Shown: positions 51,492-59,905 of the stretch, in pieces | Position numbering within the stretch: position 1 is the first letter of the stretch | Layout: each line of letters starts with the position of its first letter | From: Paraburkholderia acidipaludis NBRC 101816 | Lineage (GTDB): Bacteria; Pseudomonadota; Gammaproteobacteria; Burkholderiales; Burkholderiaceae | NCBI RefSeq assembly: GCF_000684975.1 | Contig: NZ_BAXZ01000009.1 | Span: 186,001-250,000, forward strand | Direction of reading: 5' to 3' | Length of the DNA stretch: 64,000 nt | Position numbers and translations under genes: made by a program | Notes under the pieces: generated by a model | Databases searched by the model: none | The model's input: only the letters and a program-made list of their open reading frames with translations | Told to the model about the DNA's origin: nothing

Positions 51492-52654
51492 GATGACTTG
51501 AACCGCGCGAACTCAGACGCGATCCGGGAGACCACGTCTGTCCAGTCCGCCTGCTCGGTCTGACGAAACAGCCGCGTCTGCGGATACCAGGGCGTGTCCT
51601 CGCGTTCCAGCAGCCAGCGCCAGTCCGGAATCTTCGGCAACATGACCCAGGCGGGCCGTCCCAGTGCGCCGGCAAGGTGAACGGGCGACGAATCGACCGA
51701 GATCAGCAGGTCGGCGACACACAAGATCGCCGCGGTGTCCTCGAAATCGGCGATCTCGTCGCTGAGCGACACCAGCGACATGCCTTCGGGCGGCGTGGCC
51801 GCCTGGACATGCGCCGGCCCCTTCTGGATCGACACGAACGTGGCGCCCGTATGCGCCAGCGGCGCGAGTTGCGCGAGACTCATCGAGCGGTTGGCGTCGT
51901 TGAAATGCGTGGGCCGTCCCGCCCAGACCAGCGCGACCAGCGGACGCGGCAGATCGGCCAGACGCTTGCGCCAGTGATCGAGGCGCAGCGGGTCGGCGCT
52001 GAGGTAGGGCATCGTTCCCGGCAGGTCTTCGAGCTTCAGGCCCAATGCCATCGGCAGGCTCATCATTTCGCAATGCATATCGAACGCGGGCGGCAACGTT
52101 CCACGCGAGACGATCTCGTCAAAGCCCGCGCTGCGCTGCGCGAGCGGCAGCGTTTCCGCATTGATTTCGAGGACCACCCGCGCGCCGCTGCGCGCCTTGG
52201 CCCTCGGCACGAGCCGCATGAACTGGAAGGTGTCGCCGTAGCCCTGCTCGTCGTGGATCAGCAAGGTCTTGCCGGCCATCGGCCGGCCGTCCCAGCGCGG
52301 GCGTTGCACCTTGCGTTCGATGCCGGTGGTGTGCGCGAGACTGTACCGATAGTGGTACTCGCGCCACCCGCGCTCGAATTCGCCCAGCAGCAGCAGCGTT
52401 TCCGAGAGATCGAAGCGCATGGGGTAATCGCCCGGCATGTGGGCGACCAGCATCTCCTGGATCGCGCGCGTCTCGGCGAAGCGGCCCTGCGGGCGTAGCG
52501 CCGCGGCGAGCAGCTTCCAGAGGATGTGCGGCCCGCTGCCCGAGGCAAGGTACGGGCGCACGAGCGCTTCGGCTTCTTCGTACTGCCTGGCAGCGAGGAG
52601 CGAGCGAACCCGACTTTGAAGTGCGTTGAGGTCGTGACCTGCGCCAGCCATCAT
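51488..52654 (-). CDS. TPR protein with GT9-like glycosyltransferase domain
   Basis: 388 residues. The N-terminal 120 residues are helical, TPR-like (QYEEAEALVRPYLASG, LSETLLLLGEFERGWREYHYRYS). The C-terminal part resembles heptosyltransferase/GT9-type TPR glycosyltransferases: LLIHDEQGYGDTFQFMRLVP, VALVWAGRPTHFNDANRSMSLAQLAPL, FVSIQKG and ISVDSSPVHLAGALGRPAWVMLP. Such proteins may transfer a sugar to protein or glycan. The gene overlaps its neighbours by 4 bp on each side, in a trio with the TPR-sulfotransferase and APS kinase. Confidence 0.83.
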   Translation of the reverse strand: MMAGAGHDLNALQSRVRSLLAARQYEEAEALVRPYLASGSGPHILWKLLAAALRPQGRFAETRAIQEMLVAHMPGDYPMRFDLSETLLLLGEFERGWREYHYRYSLAHTTGIERKVQRPRWDGRPMAGKTLLIHDEQGYGDTFQFMRLVPRAKARSGARVVLEINAETLPLAQRSAGFDEIVSRGTLPPAFDMHCEMMSLPMALGLKLEDLPGTMPYLSADPLRLDHWRKRLADLPRPLVALVWAGRPTHFNDANRSMSLAQLAPLAHTGATFVSIQKGPAHVQAATPPEGMSLVSLSDEIADFEDTAAILCVADLLISVDSSPVHLAGALGRPAWVMLPKIPDWRWLLEREDTPWYPQTRLFRQTEQADWTDVVSRIASEFARFKSS

Positions 52655-54753
52655 GGGGCCTCGACACCCAGCGTTTCGAGTAACGGGCCCAGATAACGCG
52701 CATAAGGTTGCCAGCGGCCCTTGGACGTTTTGTAGATCGGCTGGCGGACCTGATTCACGCTGGCCGTGCGCACCACGCGACGATTCTCGTGGAAGTTCAG
52801 GCACGCATCGTCCCACGGCAAGCCCAGGAACGCGATCAGCCGGCGCGCTTCTCCTTCGAGATCATCGACCACGGCTTCGTAATCGATTTCGATGAACGTT
52901 TCGGCCGGCAGGAGCTCGCGCCAAAACGCCATCAACTGCTCGTAGTCGCGATAAAAACGACCGAGCTCGGTCTGGTCGTAGGCAAACGGCTGCTGTCCGC
53001 CGAACAGCTTCGTATAGCACGAGAGGCAGGTATCCACGGCGTTGCGCCGCGAGTGAATGACGCGCGCGTTCGGCAGAATGAGCGGAATCAGCCCCGCGTA
53101 GAGGAAGTTGCCCGGCATCTTGTCGACCAGGTGCGCACGCCCCTGGGCGAGCGGCTTCACGCGCTTGAGATAGCCCTGCGCGCAGCGGCGCAAGGTCGCC
53201 TCGGCATCGTTGCCGTCGAGCGCTTCTACCCAGTTGGGAAACGCGCCGATCTCCTCGATCGCCTGGCGCAAGGCCGAGAGTTCACCCGCGCCGGTCACGA
53301 GCGGATGCGAGGAAATGATCTGCTCGATCAGCGTGGTCCCGGAACGAGGCATGCCGACGATAAAAACCGGCAGCTTCGAAGGATCGCCGAGATCCGTCAG
53401 GCGCTGATAGCGTTCGGGCGTGAATGTCGCGCGGATACGCTCCATCCACCGGGTAACGTCTTCGCTGCGGTAATCGAACGTCGAACGCTTCTGGCGATTG
53501 CCGGCCTCGAGATGGGCAAACGCACGTTCGGAGTCCTTGATATCGAGGTACGCCTTGCCCAGCGCAAAATGCGCCGACGACCGGTCGCTCAGCGAAAGAC
53601 GCTCGCCTTGCGCGAGCTGGGCTTCCATCGTCGCGATGTCGGGGTCGTCCGCGGTAAAGGTGCGCAGGTCCGCACGGGCCGCGAGCGCCGGCACGGAGCC
53701 GGGAAAACGCTCCAGGACCTGCTCGAAGGCGGCGATCGCCGCTTCGCGGCAGCCTGCCTCCATCAGCAGGGTGGCGCGGCCGATCATCGCGGATTCCGCC
53801 GCGGTCCCGGGCAGCGCGGCGGCCTGCTCGAACGCCAGCAGAGCCTCTTCGGTCTGCCCCAGCTCCTGGAGCGTCATCGCCAGCGTCTGACGGGCTTCGG
53901 CATTGCGCGGCACGAGCGTGACGACGCGCCGTGCGATGGCGAGCGCTTCTTCCAGATGGCTGAGCTGCTTGAGCGCCTTTGCGCGAGCGATCAGCGCGGA
54001 AGGATGCTCGGGCGCGAAAGGGTTCAGCATGTCGAGCACGCGCAGTGCAGCGTCGTGCCGCTGCCGGGCGGCTTCGACTTCGGCCAGGTTCAGATAGGCG
54101 TCGACGAGCCGCGGGCTCAGGTCGATGGCGCGCCGCGCGTGCTCGGCCGCTTCGTCATAAATGCCTTGCGACGAGAGCAGGAACGAAAGATTGCTGTGCG
54201 CCTCGGCGTAAGACGGATTGAGATCGAGTGCCCTGCGGTAGCACACCTGCGCTTCGTCCATGCGTCCGAGCCGACGCCAGGTGTTGCCCAGATTGTTGTG
54301 CGCCTCCGCCGAATCCGGCGAAAGTGCCACCACCCGTTCGAGACTCGCCCGGCTTTGCTCGAGCTTGCCGGCCTCCTGCTGCAGGATGCCGAGGTTGTTC
54401 CAGCCGGCCACGAGGTTGGGATCCATGGCCACGGCGCGCTGCGCGGCTTCCTCGCCTTCCGGCAGCAGCCCTTTCTGCCGGTACATTTCCCCGAGGTTGC
54501 TGGAGTACACGGCGGGCGCACGGGGCGCGAGGCAAGCCTGGCGCAGATGCGCGATCGCCAGATCCAGGTTTCCATAGGCGTGCGCCATGAGGCCGAGCAG
54601 ATGCAGTGCATCCGGCTGGCCCGGCCACACCGCCAGCACGCGCTGTGCCCACACCTCGGCCTGGTCGGCCTGACCTGCGTTCCAGTGCGCGTAGGCCTTG
54701 CTGAGCGCCTCCTGAATATTCAGGTTGCCTGAAGGGGCGGAAGTGCTGGACAT
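52651..54753 (-). CDS. TPR-repeat sulfotransferase
   Basis: 700 residues. About ten TPR units occupy residues 10-420 (for example LGLMAHAYGNLDLAIAHLRQA, WNNLGILQQEAGKLEQSRAS). A C-terminal sulfotransferase domain follows: the 5'-PAPS loop is FIVGMPRSGTTLIEQIISSHP, and the 3'-phosphate motif is RVIHSRRNAVDTCLSCY. It is cytoplasmic, with no signal peptide. TPR plus sulfotransferase suggests a protein or peptide acceptor, as with tyrosylprotein sulfotransferases, but this is inference. It is followed by the glycosyltransferase and APS kinase in one coupled operon. Confidence 0.88.
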   Translation of the reverse strand: MSSTSAPSGNLNIQEALSKAYAHWNAGQADQAEVWAQRVLAVWPGQPDALHLLGLMAHAYGNLDLAIAHLRQACLAPRAPAVYSSNLGEMYRQKGLLPEGEEAAQRAVAMDPNLVAGWNNLGILQQEAGKLEQSRASLERVVALSPDSAEAHNNLGNTWRRLGRMDEAQVCYRRALDLNPSYAEAHSNLSFLLSSQGIYDEAAEHARRAIDLSPRLVDAYLNLAEVEAARQRHDAALRVLDMLNPFAPEHPSALIARAKALKQLSHLEEALAIARRVVTLVPRNAEARQTLAMTLQELGQTEEALLAFEQAAALPGTAAESAMIGRATLLMEAGCREAAIAAFEQVLERFPGSVPALAARADLRTFTADDPDIATMEAQLAQGERLSLSDRSSAHFALGKAYLDIKDSERAFAHLEAGNRQKRSTFDYRSEDVTRWMERIRATFTPERYQRLTDLGDPSKLPVFIVGMPRSGTTLIEQIISSHPLVTGAGELSALRQAIEEIGAFPNWVEALDGNDAEATLRRCAQGYLKRVKPLAQGRAHLVDKMPGNFLYAGLIPLILPNARVIHSRRNAVDTCLSCYTKLFGGQQPFAYDQTELGRFYRDYEQLMAFWRELLPAETFIEIDYEAVVDDLEGEARRLIAFLGLPWDDACLNFHENRRVVRTASVNQVRQPIYKTSKGRWQPYARYLGPLLETLGVEAP

Positions 54754-54840
54754 GCTGAAGATTCCGGAATGGGGGGGAAATCGAGGCCTTGATCGTAGCA
54801 CGCGTGCTACAGGCCAATCGGTCGATATGCGGGTATTTGC

Positions 54841-54912
54841 GGGTGCAAATGGGCGCGCGAATGCACGCACGAACGGGCGAAAAAACGGGCACAAGAATGG
54901 GCACACGAACGC
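54841..54912. repeat. 12-bp degenerate tandem repeat, six copies
   Basis: Successive units are GGGTGCAAATGG, GCGCGCGAATGC, ACGCACGAACGG, GCGAAAAAACGG, GCACAAGAATGG and GCACACGAACGC. The array sits about 90 bp upstream of the TPR-sulfotransferase start. The number of copies could vary between strains and affect expression. Confidence 0.65.
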
Positions 54913-55020
54913 ACGCCGCTCCCGAGAACAGCGCGCGTTTGCACAACTCCAGATCGGTATGGCCGTTTGCCGTGAACCCCCTTTTCTTTCCTCTTGACAA
55001 GCAAAATTTGGCTTCAGACA

Positions 55021-55033
55021 GTATACAGGATAC
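55021..55033. promoter_or_regulatory. GTATACAGGATAC, operator copy 1 (porin)
   Basis: A copy of the GTATA-N3-TATAC-type dyad with one mismatch, 118 bp upstream of the porin ATG and about 20 bp after a TTGACA. See the copies at 56235, 58871 and 62481. Confidence 0.6.
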
Positions 55034-55151
55034 AAAAAACTGAAAGCCAGGCGCAGGCATTGCCATCCAGCGGGTCAGGACGGGCGCGGCCGGCAACAGA
55101 GCCAGGAGCAACAAGTTTGTTCATGTAAGTCCAACCAGGAGGAGACAAGTT

Positions 55152-56198
55152 ATGAAGTTCGGTGTTCGGCGAACAGTAATGTGTGCAGCCGCATTGGGAT
55201 TGCTGGCGAGCGGCGCGGCCAGGGCCCAGTCGAGCGTAGACCTGTATGGCGTGATCGACGCCTGGGCAGGAGCCGAAAAGGCGCTGGGCGGCAAGACTGC
55301 CGCAATGGTGGGCAGCGGCGGCTTGACCTCGCCGTACTGGGGCTTGCGCGGCGAAGAAGATCTCGGCGGCGGCAACTACGTCATGTTCAAGCTCGAAAGC
55401 TACTTCAAGACCAATACCGGGGCAGACGGCCGGTTCGCCGGCGACACGCTCTTTTCCCGCAACGCGTGGGTGGGGCTGCGTGGCAACTGGGGCTCGCTGG
55501 AGGCCGGTCAGATCGCGCCGCCGTTGTACTTCGCCACCATTCAGTTCAACCCCTTCTTCAATTCGTTCACCTTCTCGCCCATGGTGCTTCATACCTATGA
55601 GGGCAAGATGGGTCAGCAGGGCGTGGCCGACGGCGGCGAATGGTCCAATAGCGTGTTGTATACCGCGCCGTCCACAGATGGCTTTACGGGCAAGGCGATG
55701 TATGCGTTCGGCAATGAGGCAGGGCACGCCGGCGAAAACAAGTGGAGCGGCCAGCTCAGTTATTACAAGGGAGGGCTCTCGGCAACGGCGGTCTGGCAGC
55801 AGATCAAGTTCGACATCACGCCGGGAGACCTCAACAACGTCATCGACGGCCTGACCACGCAATCCGCCGCCTCGGCCAATCTCATGTACGACATGGGCGT
55901 CGTGAAAGCCTACGCCCAGTACATGCATGTCTGGGATTCGGTGACCACGGGCAACGTGGGCATCAACACGGGCGAGCTTGGCGTGTCGATTCCGCTGGGC
56001 GGCGGCAAGATCCTTGCGTCCGACGCGTTTTCGCGCAGCAACGGGGGCGGGGAAAGCATGACCCGCAACACCTGGGCCGTGGGCTACGACTATTCGCTGT
56101 CGAAGCGCACCGACGTCTATGTTGCCGTGCTGGACGACCATGCTACGCGGCTCTCGTCCGGCTATACCGCGGGCGGCGGGATGCGCACGGACTTCTAG
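55152..56198 (+). CDS. Gram-negative general porin
   Basis: A 348-residue outer-membrane porin of the beta-proteobacterial OmpC-like type. The signal peptide ends GAARAQSSVDLYG, then VIDAWAGAEKA...LTSPYWGLRGEEDLGGGNYVMFKLES. Alternating beta strands run to the end, with a C-terminal GMRTDF ending in Phe. AGGAGG lies 8 bases before the ATG. As the first gene of the GTATAC regulon it likely admits the cluster's substrate. Confidence 0.93.
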   Translation: MKFGVRRTVMCAAALGLLASGAARAQSSVDLYGVIDAWAGAEKALGGKTAAMVGSGGLTSPYWGLRGEEDLGGGNYVMFKLESYFKTNTGADGRFAGDTLFSRNAWVGLRGNWGSLEAGQIAPPLYFATIQFNPFFNSFTFSPMVLHTYEGKMGQQGVADGGEWSNSVLYTAPSTDGFTGKAMYAFGNEAGHAGENKWSGQLSYYKGGLSATAVWQQIKFDITPGDLNNVIDGLTTQSAASANLMYDMGVVKAYAQYMHVWDSVTTGNVGINTGELGVSIPLGGGKILASDAFSRSNGGGESMTRNTWAVGYDYSLSKRTDVYVAVLDDHATRLSSGYTAGGGMRTDF

Positions 56199-56234
56199 AA
56201 CCTCGATTTCGAACGCCGCAAAGCCGGATTTTTG

Positions 56235-56247
56235 GTATACGATATAC
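56235..56247. promoter_or_regulatory. GTATACGATATAC, operator copy 2 (ornithine cyclodeaminase unit)
   Basis: A perfect GTATA-CGA-TATAC dyad, 16 bp before the next ATG. It contains a TATACT -10 hexamer (56243-56248), so a bound repressor would block the promoter. Confidence 0.75.
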
Positions 56248-56263
56248 TGTAAAGGAGGAATTC

Positions 56264-57214
56264 ATGATTTATCTGACGGATACCGAAATCGAGCGGCTAG
56301 TCGAGATTGACGAAGCGATTCCCGCGCTGGATAGCGCTTTCAAGGCGCTTTCGGATGGCCGCGCCGCCGTCCAGCCGCGGGTTCGCACGGAAGCCGGCGC
56401 GGTGAAGCTGTCCACCCTCGGCGCGGTATTGCCAGAGCAGGACGTGGCCGGAGCGAAGGTCTACACGACCATCAAGGGTCGCTTCAGCTTTGCCGTCGTT
56501 CTGTTTTCGACGCGGGACGGCTCGCTGCTCGCCACGCTCGACAGCAACGTGCTGACCCGCATTCGCACGGCCGCAACGACCGTGCTCGCGGTGCGGGCGC
56601 TGGCGCGTCCCGGGGCACGGGTGGCCACGGTGTTCGGCACGGGTGTCCAGGGGAGGGCGCATGCCTTCGCGCTCGCCGGGCACACCGAAGTTCGGACGAT
56701 TCGCATTGTCGGAGCCGAAGGCGGCGACCCGCTCGTCGACGAACTCAATCACCGCTTCGCGCATCGCGGTGTCGAAGCGCTGGCGATGCAGGGCAGCGAT
56801 GCTTTGCGCGGTGCGGACATCGTCGTGACCGCCACGCGCGCCACGGAGCCCCTCTTCGACGGGAACGCACTCGCGCCTGGCGCACTGGTGGCGGCCATCG
56901 GATCGAGTCTCCCCTATACCCGCGAGCTGGACGACACAACGGTGGCCCGCGCGAACCGCGTCGTCGTGGAGTTGCGCGAGCAAGCCGCGCAAGAGGCGGG
57001 CGATCTCGTTCAGGCCGCGCCGGGGACGTTCGACTGGGCCGACGTAGTCGAGCTTGGCGACGTGCTCGGCGGCCGCAGGACCGGCCGTGACCGTGCCGAC
57101 GATATTGTCTTGTACAAGGCGGTGGGGATAGGCCTGCAGGACATTGCCGTGGCGCAGATCGCCTACCGCAATCATGTTGCGCGGCGCGCGACAACCGGAC
57201 TCGCCGTCTCATGA
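56264..57214 (+). CDS. Ornithine cyclodeaminase / mu-crystallin family protein
   Basis: A 316-residue NAD(P)-dependent enzyme. The N-terminal domain contains QPRVRTEAGAVKLSTLGAVLP and VLFSTRDGSLLATLDSNVLTRIRTAATTVLA. The Rossmann motif is VATVFGTGVQGRAHAFAL near residue 125; IGSSLPYTRELDD follows. The family includes ornithine cyclodeaminases, ketimine reductases and amino-acid dehydrogenases. The specific reaction here is unknown. GGAGG precedes the ATG; the stop overlaps the MFS start by 4 bp. Confidence 0.88.
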   Translation: MIYLTDTEIERLVEIDEAIPALDSAFKALSDGRAAVQPRVRTEAGAVKLSTLGAVLPEQDVAGAKVYTTIKGRFSFAVVLFSTRDGSLLATLDSNVLTRIRTAATTVLAVRALARPGARVATVFGTGVQGRAHAFALAGHTEVRTIRIVGAEGGDPLVDELNHRFAHRGVEALAMQGSDALRGADIVVTATRATEPLFDGNALAPGALVAAIGSSLPYTRELDDTTVARANRVVVELREQAAQEAGDLVQAAPGTFDWADVVELGDVLGGRRTGRDRADDIVLYKAVGIGLQDIAVAQIAYRNHVARRATTGLAVS

Positions 57215-58800
57215 ACATGCGCCAGGCCGAGGCAAACGAAGGCGATTCGCCGCGCGCGCAAGTGCACGGTCATCCGCGCACGTTCAGGCAATCGCTGTAC
57301 GCGATGCTCGGCCTCTCGACGGTCGTGATGATGGTGGCCATCGATCAAACGGTCGTGGGCACCGCATTGCCTTCAATCATCGCCGATCTGAAGGACTACC
57401 ATCTTTATGCGTGGGTGGCCACCGCCTATCTGCTCGCCTCGTTGATCACGGTTCCCATCTTCGGCGGGCTGGGCGACCGGTATGGACGCAAACCGCTGAT
57501 CGTCGTCGCGATCGTGCTGTTCAGCGCGGCATCGGCGCTCTGCGGCATGTCCGCCAGCATGTTTCAGCTGGTCGTTTTCCGTGCCCTTCAAGGCGTCGGC
57601 GGCGGCATGCTGGTGGGAACCTGCTTTGCGTCCATTCCCGACCTGTTCCCGGACCCGGTCGTGCGCCTGCGCTGGCAAGTGCTGTTTTCCAGCGCGTTCG
57701 GCGTGGCGAACGCCGTGGGCCCATCGCTTGGCGGATGGCTCAGCCAGCATTACGGCTGGCGCTACGCGTTCTACGTCAACGTTCCCGTCGGTATCGCGAG
57801 TCTTTATTTCACGGCCGCGCATTTGCCTCATGTCCGTTATCCGCGCAGCGGCAAGCTTGCTCTCGACTGGCAAGGCGCGCTCCTCGTTGCGTTGACGCTC
57901 GGCGGCGCGCAGGCCCTGGTGGAATCGCTCGGCCATGCGGGAGCGGTGTGGCGGCCGCTCGCACTGGCAGGTGCCGTGGCGCTCGCCGTCGCGCTGCTCG
58001 TGCGCGTGGAAAGACGCGCCTTGCAGCCGCTATTGCCCCGCGCGGTGCTGGGCGATCGGGCGATTGTCGTGCTGCTGCTCCTTTCATTGCTGATGGGCAT
58101 GGCGATGTTCTCCCTGCTGCTCTACGTCCCCTTGCTGCTGCAAGTGGGCTTCGGAATGGGCGCGGAGCAGGCGGGCATAACGATTACGCCGCTCGTGGCC
58201 TGCATCACGATTGGAACGGTGCTCAATACGCGCATCGTCACGCGCCTGCGCAATCCCAACCGTTTGCTCTATGCGGGGTTCGCGTTGCTCGCCATTTCCT
58301 GTGGCTCGATCGCGTTTGCGGCGACACATGTGCGGCACGCGGCACTGGTGGGCGCGATGCTCGCGGGCGGAGTCGGCATCGGTCTCGTGATGCCCAATTT
58401 GACCGTATTCGCGCAGCAGGTGGCAGGCAAGCTCCATCTGGGCATTGCGACCGCGATGATCCAGTCGGCCCGCATGGTGGGCGGCATGATCGGCACGGCC
58501 GTATCCGGCGCGGCGATCGCCGCCCTCTATCGCGTGGATCTGGCGCACGCGGTTGCCGCCGCCCGCATTCCGCCAGGGCCCTGGGACGCATTGCTGCGCA
58601 GCCCGGAGCCGCTGTTGCGGGGCGCTTCGATGGTGCCGGCCGCCGCGCCTGTCGTCGCTTTGGCGCGCACGAGCCTGCGCCATGCCGTTAGCGGGACATT
58701 GTTCGGAATGCTTGTCATGATGATCGGAGCCTGTGCGCTGGTGTTCGCCTTGCCGCTCATTCGCATCAAGTCGTTCGACGACGCGAAGCGCGCGCATTGA
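57211..58800 (+). CDS. DHA2 family (14-helix) MFS transporter
   Basis: A 529-residue drug/proton antiporter-type protein. Motif D (MVAIDQTVVGTALPSI), motif A (GGLGDRYGRKPLI) and motif C (GVANAVGPSLGGWL) identify the EmrB/QacA group with 14 helices. It probably exports the cluster's substrate or a toxic intermediate. The ATG overlaps the preceding stop by 4 bp. Confidence 0.92.
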   Translation: MNMRQAEANEGDSPRAQVHGHPRTFRQSLYAMLGLSTVVMMVAIDQTVVGTALPSIIADLKDYHLYAWVATAYLLASLITVPIFGGLGDRYGRKPLIVVAIVLFSAASALCGMSASMFQLVVFRALQGVGGGMLVGTCFASIPDLFPDPVVRLRWQVLFSSAFGVANAVGPSLGGWLSQHYGWRYAFYVNVPVGIASLYFTAAHLPHVRYPRSGKLALDWQGALLVALTLGGAQALVESLGHAGAVWRPLALAGAVALAVALLVRVERRALQPLLPRAVLGDRAIVVLLLLSLLMGMAMFSLLLYVPLLLQVGFGMGAEQAGITITPLVACITIGTVLNTRIVTRLRNPNRLLYAGFALLAISCGSIAFAATHVRHAALVGAMLAGGVGIGLVMPNLTVFAQQVAGKLHLGIATAMIQSARMVGGMIGTAVSGAAIAALYRVDLAHAVAAARIPPGPWDALLRSPEPLLRGASMVPAAAPVVALARTSLRHAVSGTLFGMLVMMIGACALVFALPLIRIKSFDDAKRAH

Positions 58801-58870
58801 GCGGGGCAATGTCGGCATTCAGAACGCGCGGGCGGGTCAGCGTACTGACAGAGTTACACCGCTTTTAACG

Positions 58871-58883
58871 GTATACGATATAC
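58871..58883. promoter_or_regulatory. GTATACGATATAC, operator copy 3 (ferredoxin unit)
   Basis: Identical 13-mer to copy 2, 63 bp before the first ferredoxin ATG. It overlaps a TATACT -10 (58879-58884); a weak TTACAC -35 lies 19 bases before that. Confidence 0.75.
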
Positions 58884-58946
58884 TAAAATTGAATGATCCA
58901 CTGACGGTTACAGGGATCGATGGCACGCAGCACAAGGGGAGGAGGC

Positions 58947-59249
58947 ATGCCGCAGGTGATTTTTCATAAAGACGACAACGTGTACCGCGCCGAGGTGGGC
59001 GCCGATACGAATCTCGTGGTCCAGGCGGGTATCAGGCAGTTTCCGTATCCGCACCTGCGTTACGAATGCGGCATGGGCAAGTGCTCCAAATGCGCTTGCC
59101 TCGTGATTGCCGGTGGCGAACATCTGCCGGAGCCGAACTGGAAAGAAAAGCGCCAACTGGGCGAACGCCTTTCGGAGGGGTATCGGCTGGCCTGCCAGCT
59201 CTGGCTCAGCCACGACATCGAGCTCAGGCAGGACGACGTTCCCGCGTAA
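58947..59249 (+). CDS. Plant-type [2Fe-2S] ferredoxin, first copy
   Basis: A 100-residue ferredoxin. Cluster ligands follow C-x4-C-x2-C...C at C41, C46, C49 and C83 (ECGMGKCSKCAC ... LACQLW). GGAGG lies just before the ATG at 58947. It is a paralogue of the second ferredoxin downstream (both share LSE...GYR(L/M)ACQ). No ferredoxin reductase is present in the window; the electron partner is probably outside or is a cluster oxygenase. Confidence 0.9.
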   Translation: MPQVIFHKDDNVYRAEVGADTNLVVQAGIRQFPYPHLRYECGMGKCSKCACLVIAGGEHLPEPNWKEKRQLGERLSEGYRLACQLWLSHDIELRQDDVPA

Positions 59250-59289
59250 TGGCGCAGCGCCGGAACGGGCAACCGACTGGAGTTTTTGC

Positions 59290-59610
59290 ATGTATGTGAT
59301 TTTGACCAGCAAGCCGACGCAGTACCGCACCTATCCGGGCGCGGACATGACCCCAATCGAGGTCTACGACTATCTGGACTCGGGGCGTCTTGTTGCGACT
59401 TTCGTGATCGCTTCGTTCGAGCGCGAGACCAGGGTGGAGATCGTCGACGAATCGACGCCCTCGGCCGTGAACCGGGTTCCCACGCGGCTGCTCGAGAAGT
59501 TCGAGACGGCGGCGGCCGCAGCAAAGGCGCTGAGGGAACTCGCGCAGGGTGGCCGCTCGCACGCGCAACTGGTTCGCCGCCAGGACACGACAGTCATTTC
59601 AACACGATGA
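59290..59610 (+). CDS. Unrecognised 106-residue protein between two ferredoxins
   Basis: A small soluble protein beginning MYVILTSKPTQYRTYPGADM, with VEIVDESTPSAVNRVPTRLLEK in the middle and a helical, basic C-terminus. No cysteines, signal or membrane segment. I do not recognise the family. Its conserved-looking N-terminus and position inside the ferredoxin pair suggest an accessory subunit of the same electron-transfer or oxygenase system. GGAG lies upstream of the ATG (59278). Confidence 0.75.
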   Translation: MYVILTSKPTQYRTYPGADMTPIEVYDYLDSGRLVATFVIASFERETRVEIVDESTPSAVNRVPTRLLEKFETAAAAAKALRELAQGGRSHAQLVRRQDTTVISTR

Positions 59611-59626
59611 AGTATTGAGCATTCCT

Positions 59627-59905
59627 ATGGTTCAGATCACGTTTCTCAGCAACGGCGGAAAATCCGTCGATGCATCTCCCAACAGCAATCTCCTGCGCGT
59701 TTCGATCCGCGAGCAGGGCGGGATCCCCTTTAAATGCGGCGGCGGCCTGTGCGGCACCTGCAGGTGCAAAATCGAGCACGGCATCGAACATACCGATACG
59801 GTCAAGATGAAAGAGCGCCGCCACCTGAGCGAGGAGGATCTGCGCGAGGGCTACCGGATGGCCTGCCAGACGTTCGTGAGCGGCGACGTGAGCGTGTCAT
59901 GGTGA
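59627..59905 (+). CDS. Plant-type [2Fe-2S] ferredoxin, second copy
   Basis: A 92-residue ferredoxin with ligands C37, C42, C45 and C80 (FKCGGGLCGTCRC ... MACQTF). It lies 16 bp after the 106-residue gene and overlaps the hydrolase start by 7 bp. The two ferredoxins differ in charge, so they may serve different partners. Confidence 0.9.
   Translation: MVQITFLSNGGKSVDASPNSNLLRVSIREQGGIPFKCGGGLCGTCRCKIEHGIEHTDTVKMKERRHLSEEDLREGYRMACQTFVSGDVSVSW

Larger units (their letters stand above)
54754..55151. other. Divergent control region between the sulfotransferase and porin units
   Basis: The 398-bp region holds a 12-bp tandem array (54841-54912), a TTGACA -35-like element (54994-54999) for the porin and a regulon palindrome (55021-55033). 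The sulfotransferase operon promoter must lie to the left but is not evident. No gene is supported. Confidence 0.5.

Noticed and set aside
54754..55035. Upstream in-frame extension of the TPR-sulfotransferase with PFxxPF-like repeats.
   Set aside because: The extension is the translation of the 12-bp tandem repeat and promoter region; the ATG at 54753 begins the folded TPR part.
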